From Comamonadaceae bacterium (GTDB lineage Bacteria; Pseudomonadota; Gammaproteobacteria; Burkholderiales; Burkholderiaceae_C): a DNA stretch of 6,851 bases. The notes beneath the pieces are model-generated. The model had not been told where the DNA came from and did not search any database. It was given only the letters and a program-made list of their open reading frames with translations. The position numbers and the translations under genes are program-made. How positions within the stretch are numbered: position 1 is the first letter of the stretch; every line of letters begins with the position of its first letter. Where the stretch lies: NCBI GenBank assembly GCA_947494405.1, contig CANLWQ010000110.1, positions 1 to 6,851 on the forward strand, in the 5' to 3' direction. This document shows positions 1 to 6,845 of this stretch, piece by piece.

Positions 1-2826
1 GACCAAGCCCATGAGCATGATAACCCCAATGATTGAGAACAAAGACAAGGTGGACTGAAACAGCATCAGCGCCAACACCACGCCAATCAATGTCAACGGC
101 AGAGCGGTCATCAAGGCAAGCGGTTGTAAAAAGCTTTTGAACTGGCTGGCCAAGATCATGTAAATAAAAACTATCGCCATCACCAGAGCGGAAATCGCAT
201 AAGCGAAGGACTCCTTCATGCTTTTCGTCGAGCCGCCAAACTGATAGCGATAGCCATCGGGCAGTTGTATGCCAGCCATGATGGATTGGATTTCTTTGGA
301 CACATCGCCGCTGGCGCGCCCGAAGGCATTGCCGCTGAAGGACACTTCACGCGAGAGTTCGCGGCGGTTGATTTGGTTGGGGCCTACGCCTTCGCTGACC
401 TGCGCAACTTGGTTGAGCCTGACGGTGCGCGTGCTGCTATCGGCTGCAGGGGGCAGGTTGAACGGCAGGCGTTCCAAGTCTTGTGGCGTGGTGCGTGCGT
501 CGGGTGAGAGGCGCACCACCACATCATAGGTTTGGTCATTGCTGGCGCGCCACACGCCAATGTTTTGACCGGCGACCAAGGTTCGCAGTTGCTCAGCAAT
601 GCTGCTCGCACCCAAGCCAAACTCAGAAGCGGCTTCGCGCTTGATGGCGATATCAATCGTGGGCTTGTTGGGTTTGACGCTGGACTCTACATCCACAAAG
701 CCTTTGACATTTTCTAACTTCGCCATGACTTGCGCCGCCAAGCGCTCAAGCTCGACTTGGTCTGGGCCCAGAAGAAAAAACTCGATTTGTTTGGAACCAC
801 TCACGCTATCGAGTTGACCCACATGCGTGACGGTGATGCCAGAGAGTTGCGTCAAGCGTTGGCGAATATCGGGCGTGATGATGTTGAGGCTGCGCGCACG
901 CATGCCGCGATCGACCAAACGGAAATACACATTCGCATAAATTTTGCCGTTGGCGTTGCCGGTGTTGATGGTGGTCAAGGTGTAGCGCACTTCGGGCAAG
1001 CTGCGCAGCAAGTTTTCTACCTCTTTGGCTTTGCGCTCTGTGACTTCCAAAGAAGAGCCTACAGGCACATAAAAAGTCACGGTGGCTTCAGAGTAATCAG
1101 ACTTGGGCACGAACTCGGTGCCCAACAGCGGCACCATGAAAAGACTGCCAATGAAAATACCCAAAGCGGCCAAAACCGTTTTCAATTTGTGCAGCAAAGC
1201 CCAAGCCAACAGACGCTGGTAAATCATGCTCAAGCGCTCGGTTGTGGTCTCAAACCAGCCGGTGACGCGTCCAATGGAGTTGTCATACCAGTTGCGCGGT
1301 TTGGCGGCTTGGCCTTGAATGTGGATGCTGGGGTCATGCCAAACGCTGGAAAGCATGGGGTCTAGGGTGAAGCTGACAAACATAGAGATAACAACCGCCA
1401 CCACAATCGTCAAACCAAACTCGTGGAAGAACTTGCCAATCACGCCTTCCATAAAGCCAATGGGCAAAAAAACCGCAACGATAGAGAAGGTGGTGGCCAA
1501 CACCGCGAGTCCAATTTCTTTGGTGCCTTCCATGGATGCAGTGAAGGCGTTTTTACCCATTTGCACATGGCGAACAATGTTTTCTCGCACCACGATGGCG
1601 TCATCTATCAGCAAACCAATACAAAGAGACAATGCCATGAGCGTCATCATATTGATGGTGAAACCAAACAGGCTCATGAATAAAAACGTACCGATCACCG
1701 CAATCGGCAGCGCCAGCCCGGTGATGATGGTCGAGCGCCACGAGTTGAGAAACAAAAACACAATCAGCACCGTGAGTAAAGCGCCTTCAATCAGTGTTTT
1801 TTTCACGTTGTTGACCGCCACGCGAATGGGACGCGAGCCATCAAAAATCGGCTCCAAACGCACCCCAGGGGGGAGTTGGCGGCGCATGGTTTCCATGGTG
1901 TCTGTCAACCCATCAACCACATCAATGGTGTTTTCGTCTTGTGCTTTTTGCACCGATAACAACAAGGTGCGCTCGCCGTTGTACAGCGCCATATTGTCCA
2001 ACTCTTGCGCGCCATCATTGACCTTGGCCACTTGGGACAAGCGCACATAGGTGCCGCCTTTGCGGGCAACGATGATGTTGCCAAAATCTTCGGGACGCTT
2101 CATGCGCGCTTGCACTTGCACCACGCGGTCTTGCTGTATAGAGCGCACAGAGCCCACAGGCAAATCTTGGTTTTCGCTGCTGACAGCGGCCACCACTTGG
2201 GCGGCGGTGACGCCCAAGGACTCCATGGCTTGCGGGTTGAGGTAGAGATTGATTTCTCGCTTGGTGCCACCTACCAAAGCGACTGAGCCCACACCGCGCA
2301 CATTTTCCAGACGTTTTTTAAATACCTGATCAGCCCAATTGGTCAACTCCACCGTGCTCAGTGGCTGGCTTAAACCAGTGGCTTTGGTGTCAGGCAACAC
2401 CGCTACCGACCAAATCGGGCGGCTGGTGGGATCAAAGCGCAGAATCCGCGACTCTTTGACTTCAGGACGTAAAAACGGGTGCACATTGGAGACTTTTTCA
2501 CGCACATCATCAGCCGCTTTGCGGCCGTTGACATACAGCTGAAATTCGATGACCACCACCGATAAACCTTCGTAGCTGCGCGAGGTGAGGGCGCTGATGC
2601 CTGCAATCGAGTTCACCGCTTCTTCGATTTTTTTACTGACTTCGCTTTCGATAATTTCGGGCGAAGCACCCGGGTATTCGGTGGTCACCACCACCACAGG
2701 CAAATCGATACTGGGAAACTGGTCTATTTTGAGACGTTGATAGCTGAACAGTCCCAGCACCACCAAGGCGAGCATCATCATGGTGGCAAACACCGGATTG
2801 CGAAGACTGACCTGAGTGAACCACAT
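1..2826 (-). CDS. HAE-1-type RND multidrug efflux permease, C-terminus cut by window edge
   Basis: Inner-membrane proton-driven pump of the AcrB/MexB/MdtB type, expected to expel hydrophobic or amphiphilic compounds through a tripartite complex. I translated the minus strand from ATG 2826-2824 and found 942 open codons with no stop before position 1. It opens with MWFTQVSLRNPVFATMMM (TM1). The first porter domain spans about residues 40-330, and TM2-TM6 about 340-500. TM4 carries GLLIDDAIVVREN with the proton-relay pair at D408/D409, matching AcrB D407/D408. The motif FLPIGFMEG lies near 453, the second porter and docking loop at about 550-865, and TM7 onwards from about 870. The double Asp supports HAE-1 rather than a heavy-metal (CusA-type) pump. 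The window ends at GVIMLMGLV, just before the expected TM10 lysine (K940 in AcrB), so roughly 90-110 residues are missing. The start is 3 nt after the adaptor stop with no clear Shine-Dalgarno, suggesting translational coupling. The substrate cannot be inferred. Confidence 0.95.
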   Translation of the reverse strand, partial: MWFTQVSLRNPVFATMMMLALVVLGLFSYQRLKIDQFPSIDLPVVVVTTEYPGASPEIIESEVSKKIEEAVNSIAGISALTSRSYEGLSVVVIEFQLYVNGRKAADDVREKVSNVHPFLRPEVKESRILRFDPTSRPIWSVAVLPDTKATGLSQPLSTVELTNWADQVFKKRLENVRGVGSVALVGGTKREINLYLNPQAMESLGVTAAQVVAAVSSENQDLPVGSVRSIQQDRVVQVQARMKRPEDFGNIIVARKGGTYVRLSQVAKVNDGAQELDNMALYNGERTLLLSVQKAQDENTIDVVDGLTDTMETMRRQLPPGVRLEPIFDGSRPIRVAVNNVKKTLIEGALLTVLIVFLFLNSWRSTIITGLALPIAVIGTFLFMSLFGFTINMMTLMALSLCIGLLIDDAIVVRENIVRHVQMGKNAFTASMEGTKEIGLAVLATTFSIVAVFLPIGFMEGVIGKFFHEFGLTIVVAVVISMFVSFTLDPMLSSVWHDPSIHIQGQAAKPRNWYDNSIGRVTGWFETTTERLSMIYQRLLAWALLHKLKTVLAALGIFIGSLFMVPLLGTEFVPKSDYSEATVTFYVPVGSSLEVTERKAKEVENLLRSLPEVRYTLTTINTGNANGKIYANVYFRLVDRGMRARSLNIITPDIRQRLTQLSGITVTHVGQLDSVSGSKQIEFFLLGPDQVELERLAAQVMAKLENVKGFVDVESSVKPNKPTIDIAIKREAASEFGLGASSIAEQLRTLVAGQNIGVWRASNDQTYDVVVRLSPDARTTPQDLERLPFNLPPAADSSTRTVRLNQVAQVSEGVGPNQINRRELSREVSFSGNAFGRASGDVSKEIQSIMAGIQLPDGYRYQFGGSTKSMKESFAYAISALVMAIVFIYMILASQFKSFLQPLALMTALPLTLIGVVLALMLFQSTLSLFSIIGVIMLMGLV

Positions 2827-2829
2827 GGC

Positions 2830-3993
2830 TTAGGGCTTGGCGGGTGTTGCGGGGGCGGGGGCGCTGCTTGGCGTGCGAACAACCAAACCTTCGCGCAAAG
2901 CGCCTGCAGAGCTGAGCAAAATTAAGCTTTTGGCGGGCAAGCCACTGACCTCAACCCAAACCGTGGTGTCGGTTTGTCCAGGCAACATGCCACGCAAACC
3001 TGTTTTTACCCGGTGGTGAACCACCTTGCTGTTTTCAATGACCTGCACATAAGGCTCGGGTTTGTCGGTGCGAACCGCGTCAAGGGGAATGGCCACGGCA
3101 GTGTGTTGACCCAAAGCCAGTTGACCTTGACCATACAGACCTTGTCGCAAACCGCCTACGCTGTCCAAGCGCAAATACACCAACACGCTGCGGCTGCCCG
3201 CTTGCACATTCGGGTTGATGCGTTGCACCTTGGCGCTCACAGCTTGGTTTCTGCCTTCAATTTGCAGCATGGCTTGCTGGCCTGTGCGTACATCAATCGA
3301 GTCTGCAGGACTGAGTGTGGCCTCGAGTTCCAAGCTGTTGATGTCGACCAACTCAAGCAGGCGTCCATCCACAGCGACACGCTCGCCGGGCTGGGCCAAA
3401 CGGGCTGAGACTTGGCCAGAAATGGGTGAAGTGAGTACCGCGTCATCAAGCACTTTGCGGGAAACATCAGCCCCAGCGAGCGCGGCCTTGTAAGTGGCTT
3501 CTGCGCCGGCCAAGCTGGAGAGGGAGGTTTCCAGCGCGGTGACCGAAATAAAGCCTTTGTCCACCAATGATTTGTTGTTGTCGTATTGACGCTTGGCGAT
3601 ATCGACTTGGGCTTTGGCTGCCTCGGCCTGCTGCTCGGCTTGGCGAAGCCTGCGCTGGTATTCGCTGGGGTCTATGCGCGCAACCACTTGGCCGGCTTTG
3701 ACGCTGTCACCTTCGCGAAGCTTTAATTCGGTGATTTCGCCAGCAACACGCGACTTGATGAGCACGGTATTGACCGCTTTGAGCGTGCCTGAGACAGGCA
3801 GGTTCTGAACCAAGCGCTGCTCTACCGCCAGCAAGGTGGCACTGGCAGGAATTTCAAAAATGGCAGGCGCAACAGGCGAGACAACCGCAGGGGTTGCAGG
3901 CGGCGCGGGTGAACGCATATACCAAGCAGCGCCGCCCAGCATGACCGCAGACAGCAAAATGACGCCACCCCAGCCTTTGATTTTGAAATTCAT
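2830..3993 (-). CDS. RND efflux periplasmic adaptor (membrane-fusion protein, HlyD/AcrA family)
   Basis: Periplasmic adaptor that bridges the RND pump encoded immediately downstream and an outer-membrane channel; 387 aa, a normal family length. An N-terminal membrane anchor or uncleaved signal (about residues 9-26, no lipobox Cys) is followed by a Pro/Ala-rich linker (28-50). The first half of the lipoyl domain is around 77-108 (SRVAGEITELKLREGDSVKAG). A coiled-coil hairpin spans about 110-185, rich in Ala, Gln and Lys. The second lipoyl half contains LTSPISGQV (187-195), followed by beta-barrel and membrane-proximal domains and a Pro/Ala-rich tail ending in PAKP. An upstream ATG at 4125 would extend the frame through the tetR 3' end. 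I chose the ATG at 3993 because the anchor starts there and GGAG lies 9 nt upstream. At the hairpin tip the channel-docking RLS pattern reads N139-L143-S150, with Asn in place of the usual Arg. Confidence 0.94.
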   Translation of the reverse strand: MNFKIKGWGGVILLSAVMLGGAAWYMRSPAPPATPAVVSPVAPAIFEIPASATLLAVEQRLVQNLPVSGTLKAVNTVLIKSRVAGEITELKLREGDSVKAGQVVARIDPSEYQRRLRQAEQQAEAAKAQVDIAKRQYDNNKSLVDKGFISVTALETSLSSLAGAEATYKAALAGADVSRKVLDDAVLTSPISGQVSARLAQPGERVAVDGRLLELVDINSLELEATLSPADSIDVRTGQQAMLQIEGRNQAVSAKVQRINPNVQAGSRSVLVYLRLDSVGGLRQGLYGQGQLALGQHTAVAIPLDAVRTDKPEPYVQVIENSKVVHHRVKTGLRGMLPGQTDTTVWVEVSGLPAKSLILLSSAGALREGLVVRTPSSAPAPATPAKP

Positions 3994-4002
3994 CTGTGCC
4001 TG

Positions 4003-4006
4003 CTCC
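4003..4006 (-). promoter_or_regulatory. Shine-Dalgarno of the efflux adaptor gene
   Basis: GGAG on the minus strand, 9 nt before the ATG at 3993, inside the 34-nt gap after the tetR stop. It decides in favour of this ATG over the in-frame upstream ATG at 4125, which lies inside tetR. Confidence 0.7.
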
Positions 4007-4027
4007 GAATAAATAAAAGCTGACGGC

Positions 4028-4681
4028 TTAACGCCGACGCCAAGCTTGCACCATGAGCTCAACATGGTTTCGCAAAAAAGTCTCTGGATCGAGGTTGTTA
4101 TGTGAAGCGTTGCAGGCCAAGGCATGCTTCCACATGGTCACATACACAATCGCACTGACCAAACTGTGCACCGCTTGTTCGGTGTTGAAAACCACAAACT
4201 CACCGCTATCGATGCCGCGTTGCAAAATACGCTGAAACAACTCGTGTCCAGGGCGTATGACTTCTTGGTCATAAAACTGCACCACCTCAGGAAAATTATT
4301 GGCCTCGCTCATCACCAACTTGGTGATGCCGCTGGCATCGGTTGAGCCAATCCGCTGCCACCACGACACCATGGCGTACTCCAACATAGCGGAGCTTGTG
4401 CCAAGAAACTCCTCAAACTCTTGGTTCCAAGCGGGAAAATGGTCGGCCAAATTGGCGCGGATTACCGCTTTGAACAAATCTTCTTTGCTGGAAAAATAAA
4501 GAAACAAAGTTCCCTTGGAGACGCCGGCGCTGGCAGCCACATCCTCCACCTTGGTGGCAGAAAAGCCTTTGCTCACAAACAGGCTCAGTGCCGCGTCGAG
4601 CAACTCCCCGGGGCGGGCCTCTTTGCGGCGCTCGCGCTTGTGCGCATGGGATGTTTCGCTGAGAAAAGAGGTGGTTTGCAT
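4028..4681 (-). CDS. TetR/AcrR-family transcriptional regulator, probable local repressor of the efflux operon
   Basis: DNA-binding one-component regulator of 217 aa, a usual TetR length. The N-terminal basic stretch (HKRERRKEARPG, 14-25) leads into the TetR_N domain. Its helix-turn-helix is at about residues 43-63, with the signature VAASAGVSKGTLFLYFSSKEDLF. The C-terminal ligand/dimer domain (about 80-217) has EANNFPEVVQFYDQEVIRPG, which recalls AefR-like C-terminal domains (tentative). The open frame runs back to a TTG at 4735 and a GTG at 4726, but these would overlap the upstream gene. The ATG at 4681 gives a standard N-terminus and 16 nt spacing, although no good Shine-Dalgarno precedes it. 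Its place directly ahead of the adaptor and pump genes, on the same strand, and the inverted repeat at 4692-4715 point to autoregulated repression of the operon, relieved by a pump substrate. That regulatory role is inferred. Confidence 0.93.
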   Translation of the reverse strand: MQTTSFLSETSHAHKRERRKEARPGELLDAALSLFVSKGFSATKVEDVAASAGVSKGTLFLYFSSKEDLFKAVIRANLADHFPAWNQEFEEFLGTSSAMLEYAMVSWWQRIGSTDASGITKLVMSEANNFPEVVQFYDQEVIRPGHELFQRILQRGIDSGEFVVFNTEQAVHSLVSAIVYVTMWKHALACNASHNNLDPETFLRNHVELMVQAWRRR

Positions 4682-4691
4682 ATTAATGACT

Positions 4692-4715
4692 GGTTGGTTA
4701 GTAATGTAACCGACC
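4692..4715. promoter_or_regulatory. Probable TetR-family operator (24-bp inverted repeat)
   Basis: On the plus strand GGTTGGTTA (4692-4700) and TAACCGACC (4707-4715) are inverted arms matching at 8 of 9 positions around a 6-bp centre, GTAATG. The total length of 24 bp resembles known AcrR-type operators. The repeat sits 11-34 bp upstream of the tetR ATG, covers the candidate -10 element at 4703-4708, and includes the stop codon of the YdcF-like gene (4698-4700). Occupancy by the adjacent regulator is an inference. Confidence 0.6.
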
Positions 4716-5459
4716 CAGCCATTCACGTAAAACAATTCTTGATTTTTCTAAGCCGCTACCTGAGGGTATGAAGTCGGTTTCCCAACGCAGCGGAGGTTGT
4801 ATGTAGCCCAAAGGGGCAGGCAGGACCTGAAATCCAGCGGCTTCAAACAGCATCTTGCTGCGCTGCATATGCCAGTCTTGTGTGACCAAGGCAATGCGGG
4901 TAATGCCTTGGGGGGATAAGAGGGCAAAAGAGCGAAGAGCGTTTTCACGCGTATCGCGGGAATCACCATCGCTGAGGTAAAAAGACATGCCAAAGTCGCG
5001 TTTCAATGCATGAGCCGCCACTTGCGCCTCAGATTGGGTTTGGGATGAAGGCGCGGCCCAACCCTTGCCTCCGCTGTAAAACAAAGGCAAATCGTGAAGT
5101 GTCTTCAAATACCTGCCGTAGACCAAGCTTTGATAAGCACGCTCGGTCAGAATGGGCTGACCATACTCAGGCGCATGAAGTTCCACACCACCGCCCAGCA
5201 CCACAATTGCTTGGGCCTTTTGCAGATCAGCAGAAGCAATAGGTGGATAGCTGAGCAGCAAGAGTTGGTTCAAACCGTAGGCGCTGGCTGAACAAGACAG
5301 CACCCACAACAGCAAAGCCCCGCTGAGCATGGCCGCTTGTGCCCAGCGTTTTGAAAATCGCAGCAGCAGCAACCCCGCAAAGATCAGCAGCAAGGGGCTG
5401 ACAGGCGGCAGTATGAGGGCTGACAGCAAGGGTTTGAGAGGACCTATCCAAGAAAACAT
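4698..5459 (-). CDS. YdcF/ElyC-family membrane protein (DUF218)
   Basis: Predicted inner-membrane protein of 253 aa with a C-terminal DUF218 domain; the architecture and length resemble E. coli ElyC (259 aa), an envelope-biogenesis factor. Two hydrophobic segments (about residues 9-35 and 40-60) precede DUF218 at about 84-240. Visible DUF218 motifs are AIVVLGGG (84-91), a YSGGKG stretch, SRDTRENA, and LVTQDWHMQRS, which corresponds to the family's LVT-x-x-x-H-x-x-R-A motif. The open frame reaches a GTG at 5531. I chose the ATG at 5459 because the membrane domain begins there as in ElyC, though the ribosome site is weak. The gene ends 16 nt before tetR with no terminator between them, so read-through into the efflux operon is likely. 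The exact biochemical role is unknown; DUF218 proteins include SanA, YdcF and ElyC, and I cannot say which subgroup this is. Confidence 0.85.
   Translation of the reverse strand: MFSWIGPLKPLLSALILPPVSPLLLIFAGLLLLRFSKRWAQAAMLSGALLLWVLSCSASAYGLNQLLLLSYPPIASADLQKAQAIVVLGGGVELHAPEYGQPILTERAYQSLVYGRYLKTLHDLPLFYSGGKGWAAPSSQTQSEAQVAAHALKRDFGMSFYLSDGDSRDTRENALRSFALLSPQGITRIALVTQDWHMQRSKMLFEAAGFQVLPAPLGYIQPPLRWETDFIPSGSGLEKSRIVLREWLGRLHY
4703..4731 (-). promoter_or_regulatory. Candidate sigma70 promoter for the tetR-adaptor-pump operon
   Basis: On the minus strand TTTACG (-35, 4726-4731) and TACATT (-10, 4703-4708) are separated by 17 bp. Each hexamer matches the consensus at 4 of 6 positions. The promoter lies within the last codons of the YdcF-like gene, and its -10 is inside the inverted repeat, as expected for repression by steric block. 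The predicted transcript start, near 4696, leaves only about a 15-nt leader. The hexamers are weak, so this is tentative. Confidence 0.35.
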
Positions 5460-5500
5460 ACCCAAAGGATAACCATATTGCCCCCAGCTTCCTGCGGCCC

Positions 5501-5518
5501 TTGTGGAATACCTCACAA
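5501..5518. promoter_or_regulatory. Inverted repeat in the divergent gap between the YdcF-like gene and msrA
   Basis: TTGTG (5501-5505) and CACAA (5514-5518) form 5-bp inverted arms with an 8-bp centre, within the 90-bp divergent intergenic region 5460-5549. Its location suits a regulator site or promoter-overlapping element for either gene. The arms are short enough to arise by chance, and no convincing sigma70 promoter could be placed for either gene. Confidence 0.25.
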
Positions 5519-5549
5519 AAATTGTCAGCACTGGCTAAGATCAACCTCT

Positions 5550-6089
5550 ATGTCAAATTCCACCATCACCTTGGGCGGCGGCTGTTTCTGGTGCACAGAA
5601 GCGGTGTTTGTGCGTGTGCGCGGCGTCACGTCAGTGGAACCTGGCTACAGCAATGGTTTAGGTCCTGCTCGCCCAAGCTATGAACAAGTCTGTACCGGTC
5701 AGACTGGCTTTAACGAAGTGGTGCGTTTGCAGTACGACGACAGCATCATTGGTTTGAGGGATATTTTGGATATTTTTTTTGAAATTCATGACCCCACCAG
5801 CTTGAACCGCCAAGGCAATGATGTGGGTACCCAGTACCGCAGTGGCATCTACGTGTCAAACGACCCAGACCACATGGCGGTCTTGCAGTTCATTTCCGCA
5901 GTGACCAGCTTAGGTGAATTCGACAGCCCCATCGTCACCGAGGTCAAGCCGCTAGAGCACTATTGGCCTGCCGAGGACTATCACCAAAACTATTTTCAAA
6001 ACAATCCGCACCAAGGCTATTGCACCTTTGTGGTTGCGCCAAAGGTGAAAAAACTCCACCAGCATTTTGCGCAGTGGCTCAAAGCTTAA
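5550..6089 (+). CDS. msrA: Peptide-methionine (S)-S-oxide reductase MsrA
   Basis: Cytosolic repair enzyme that reduces the S-epimer of methionine sulfoxide, free or in proteins, using thioredoxin; 179 aa. The family signature GCFWC is at residues 11-15 with catalytic C12. The conserved active-site set is present by alignment to E. coli MsrA with an offset of about 38: Y44, E56, D91 and Y96 (in NDVGTQYRS). The downstream EHYWPAEDYHQNYF block is also typical. A likely resolving cysteine is C158 in GYCTFVVAP. The frame opens at 5478, but the ATG at 5550 places GCFW at the normal distance from the N-terminus of short MsrA proteins; the ribosome site is weak. The canonical GHAE/GHNE motif reads GFNE (53-56), keeping the Glu but losing the His. 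The gene stands alone: the YdcF-like gene is divergent from it and pdxH convergent on it. Confidence 0.96.
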   Translation: MSNSTITLGGGCFWCTEAVFVRVRGVTSVEPGYSNGLGPARPSYEQVCTGQTGFNEVVRLQYDDSIIGLRDILDIFFEIHDPTSLNRQGNDVGTQYRSGIYVSNDPDHMAVLQFISAVTSLGEFDSPIVTEVKPLEHYWPAEDYHQNYFQNNPHQGYCTFVVAPKVKKLHQHFAQWLKA

Positions 6090-6096
6090 AACCCGT

Positions 6097-6738
6097 CTAG
6101 GGCGCTAAACGCTTTTTGTCCCATTGCCCATCGGCCAAACGGTAGACCAAGCGGTCGTGCAAACGGGCCATGCCGCCTTGCCAAAATTCCCAACGATCGG
6201 GCACAAGCCGGTAGCCACCCCAGTGGGGTGGGCGCGGCGGTTGGGTACCGAATTTGGCTAAGAATGTGGCGGCTTGGGTCACGAGTTGGGTACGCGAGGC
6301 AATGACTTGGCTTTGCGGGCTGGCCCATGCGCCTATGCGCGAATCAAGGGGGCGGCTGTGAAAATAGGCATCACTTTCTTCAGCGCTTACTTTGCTTACC
6401 CGCCCCTCGATGCGCACCACCCGTTCGAGTTCGACCCAATGAAATTGCAGTGACGCATAGGGGTTGCCGGCCAACTCGTGTCCCTTGCGACTTTGGTAAT
6501 TGGTGTACCAAACCACGCCATGTTCGTCATAGCCTTTGATCAGCACCACGCGGGTGCTGGGCCGCATATCACTGCCCACCGTGGCTAAAGTCATGGCGTT
6601 GGGTTCGGGCACCTCGGCTTGAATGGCTTCGTGCAACCATTGTTCAAACTGGCGCATGGGATGGTTTTGCGCGCTGTCTTCCAGTAATTCTGCGCTTTGG
6701 TAACTCTTGCGCATATCGGCCAGCGAAATCTTGGACAT
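6097..6738 (-). CDS. pdxH: Pyridoxamine 5'-phosphate oxidase PdxH
   Basis: FMN-dependent cytosolic enzyme that oxidises pyridoxamine or pyridoxine 5'-phosphate to pyridoxal 5'-phosphate with O2; last step of de novo B6 synthesis and of salvage. It has 213 aa against 218 in E. coli. FMN/phosphate-binding motifs align at an offset of about 4: RVVLIK (R63, K68), [13 protein letters not shown] (Y78, T79, S83-R84-K85), then [17 protein letters not shown]. The C-terminal block [11 protein letters not shown] gives R192 and H194, equivalent to E. coli R197 and H199 at the substrate site, and the protein ends in RLAP as in E. coli. All core residues look intact. The ATG at 6738 has an AGGTG ribosome site 7 nt upstream. 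It converges on msrA with 7 nt between the stops and no clear hairpin terminator. Confidence 0.97.
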   Translation of the reverse strand: MSKISLADMRKSYQSAELLEDSAQNHPMRQFEQWLHEAIQAEVPEPNAMTLATVGSDMRPSTRVVLIKGYDEHGVVWYTNYQSRKGHELAGNPYASLQFHWVELERVVRIEGRVSKVSAEESDAYFHSRPLDSRIGAWASPQSQVIASRTQLVTQAATFLAKFGTQPPRPPHWGGYRLVPDRWEFWQGGMARLHDRLVYRLADGQWDKKRLAP

Positions 6739-6745
6739 AACTCAG

Positions 6746-6750
6746 CACCT
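6746..6750 (-). promoter_or_regulatory. Shine-Dalgarno of pdxH
   Basis: AGGTG on the minus strand, 7 nt before the pdxH ATG at 6738; it supports that start. Confidence 0.65.
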
Positions 6751-6760
6751 GAAAAAACAA

Positions 6761-6790
6761 GTGCCTATCTTATTCCTTGACTGTGCCTAT
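6761..6790. repeat. 8-bp direct repeat GTGCCTAT, two copies 22 bp apart, upstream of pdxH
   Basis: GTGCCTAT occurs at 6761-6768 and 6783-6790 (plus strand), a start-to-start distance of 22 bp, about two helical turns. It lies in the gap between pdxH and the gene expected past the right edge. The second copy overlaps a weak minus-strand promoter candidate: -35 TCAACA (6809-6814), 17 bp, -10 TATAGG (6786-6791), each 4 of 6. The repeat could be a site for a regulator contacting one DNA face, or chance. Confidence 0.35.
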
Positions 6791-6839
6791 ACTACTTTGC
6801 CCATGTCTTGTTGAGAGTGTTTTTTCGGGGATGGGCTAT

Positions 6840-6845
6840 AAGGAG
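6840..6845 (+). promoter_or_regulatory. Strong Shine-Dalgarno of a plus-strand gene beginning past the window edge
   Basis: AAGGAG is followed by exactly six more bases before the window ends, the usual spacing to a start codon. A gene divergent from pdxH therefore probably begins at about 6852. Nothing of its product is visible. Confidence 0.5.

Noticed and set aside
730..1365. 211-codon plus-strand open frame antisense to the pump
   Set aside because: It lies wholly opposite the well-conserved pump frame, its translation is His/Gln/Ala-rich with no recognisable domain, and there is no ribosome site worth noting.
1319..2050. 243-codon plus-strand open frame antisense to the pump
   Set aside because: Its Ser/Thr/Met-rich translation is typical of a shadow frame opposite a membrane protein gene, and no domain is recognisable.
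2974..3408. 144-codon plus-strand open frame opposite the adaptor gene
   Set aside because: Shadow of the clearly homologous adaptor frame, with no recognisable domain.
3994..4125. Upstream in-frame ATG that would add 44 residues to the adaptor
   Set aside because: It would overlap tetR, it displaces the membrane anchor from the N-terminus, and a good GGAG site serves the ATG at 3993 instead.
6085..6120. Possible bidirectional terminator between msrA and pdxH
   Set aside because: Only 3-bp stems such as CCC-GTCTA-GGG and GCG-CTAAA-CGC can be formed, one next to a short T run inside the pdxH coding end. This is too weak to call.
6777..6793. Plus-strand promoter from TTGACT (6777-6782) and TATACT (6788-6793)
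   Set aside because: Both hexamers look good, but only 5 bp separate them, so they cannot work as a pair. No suitable partner at 16-18 bp was found for either.
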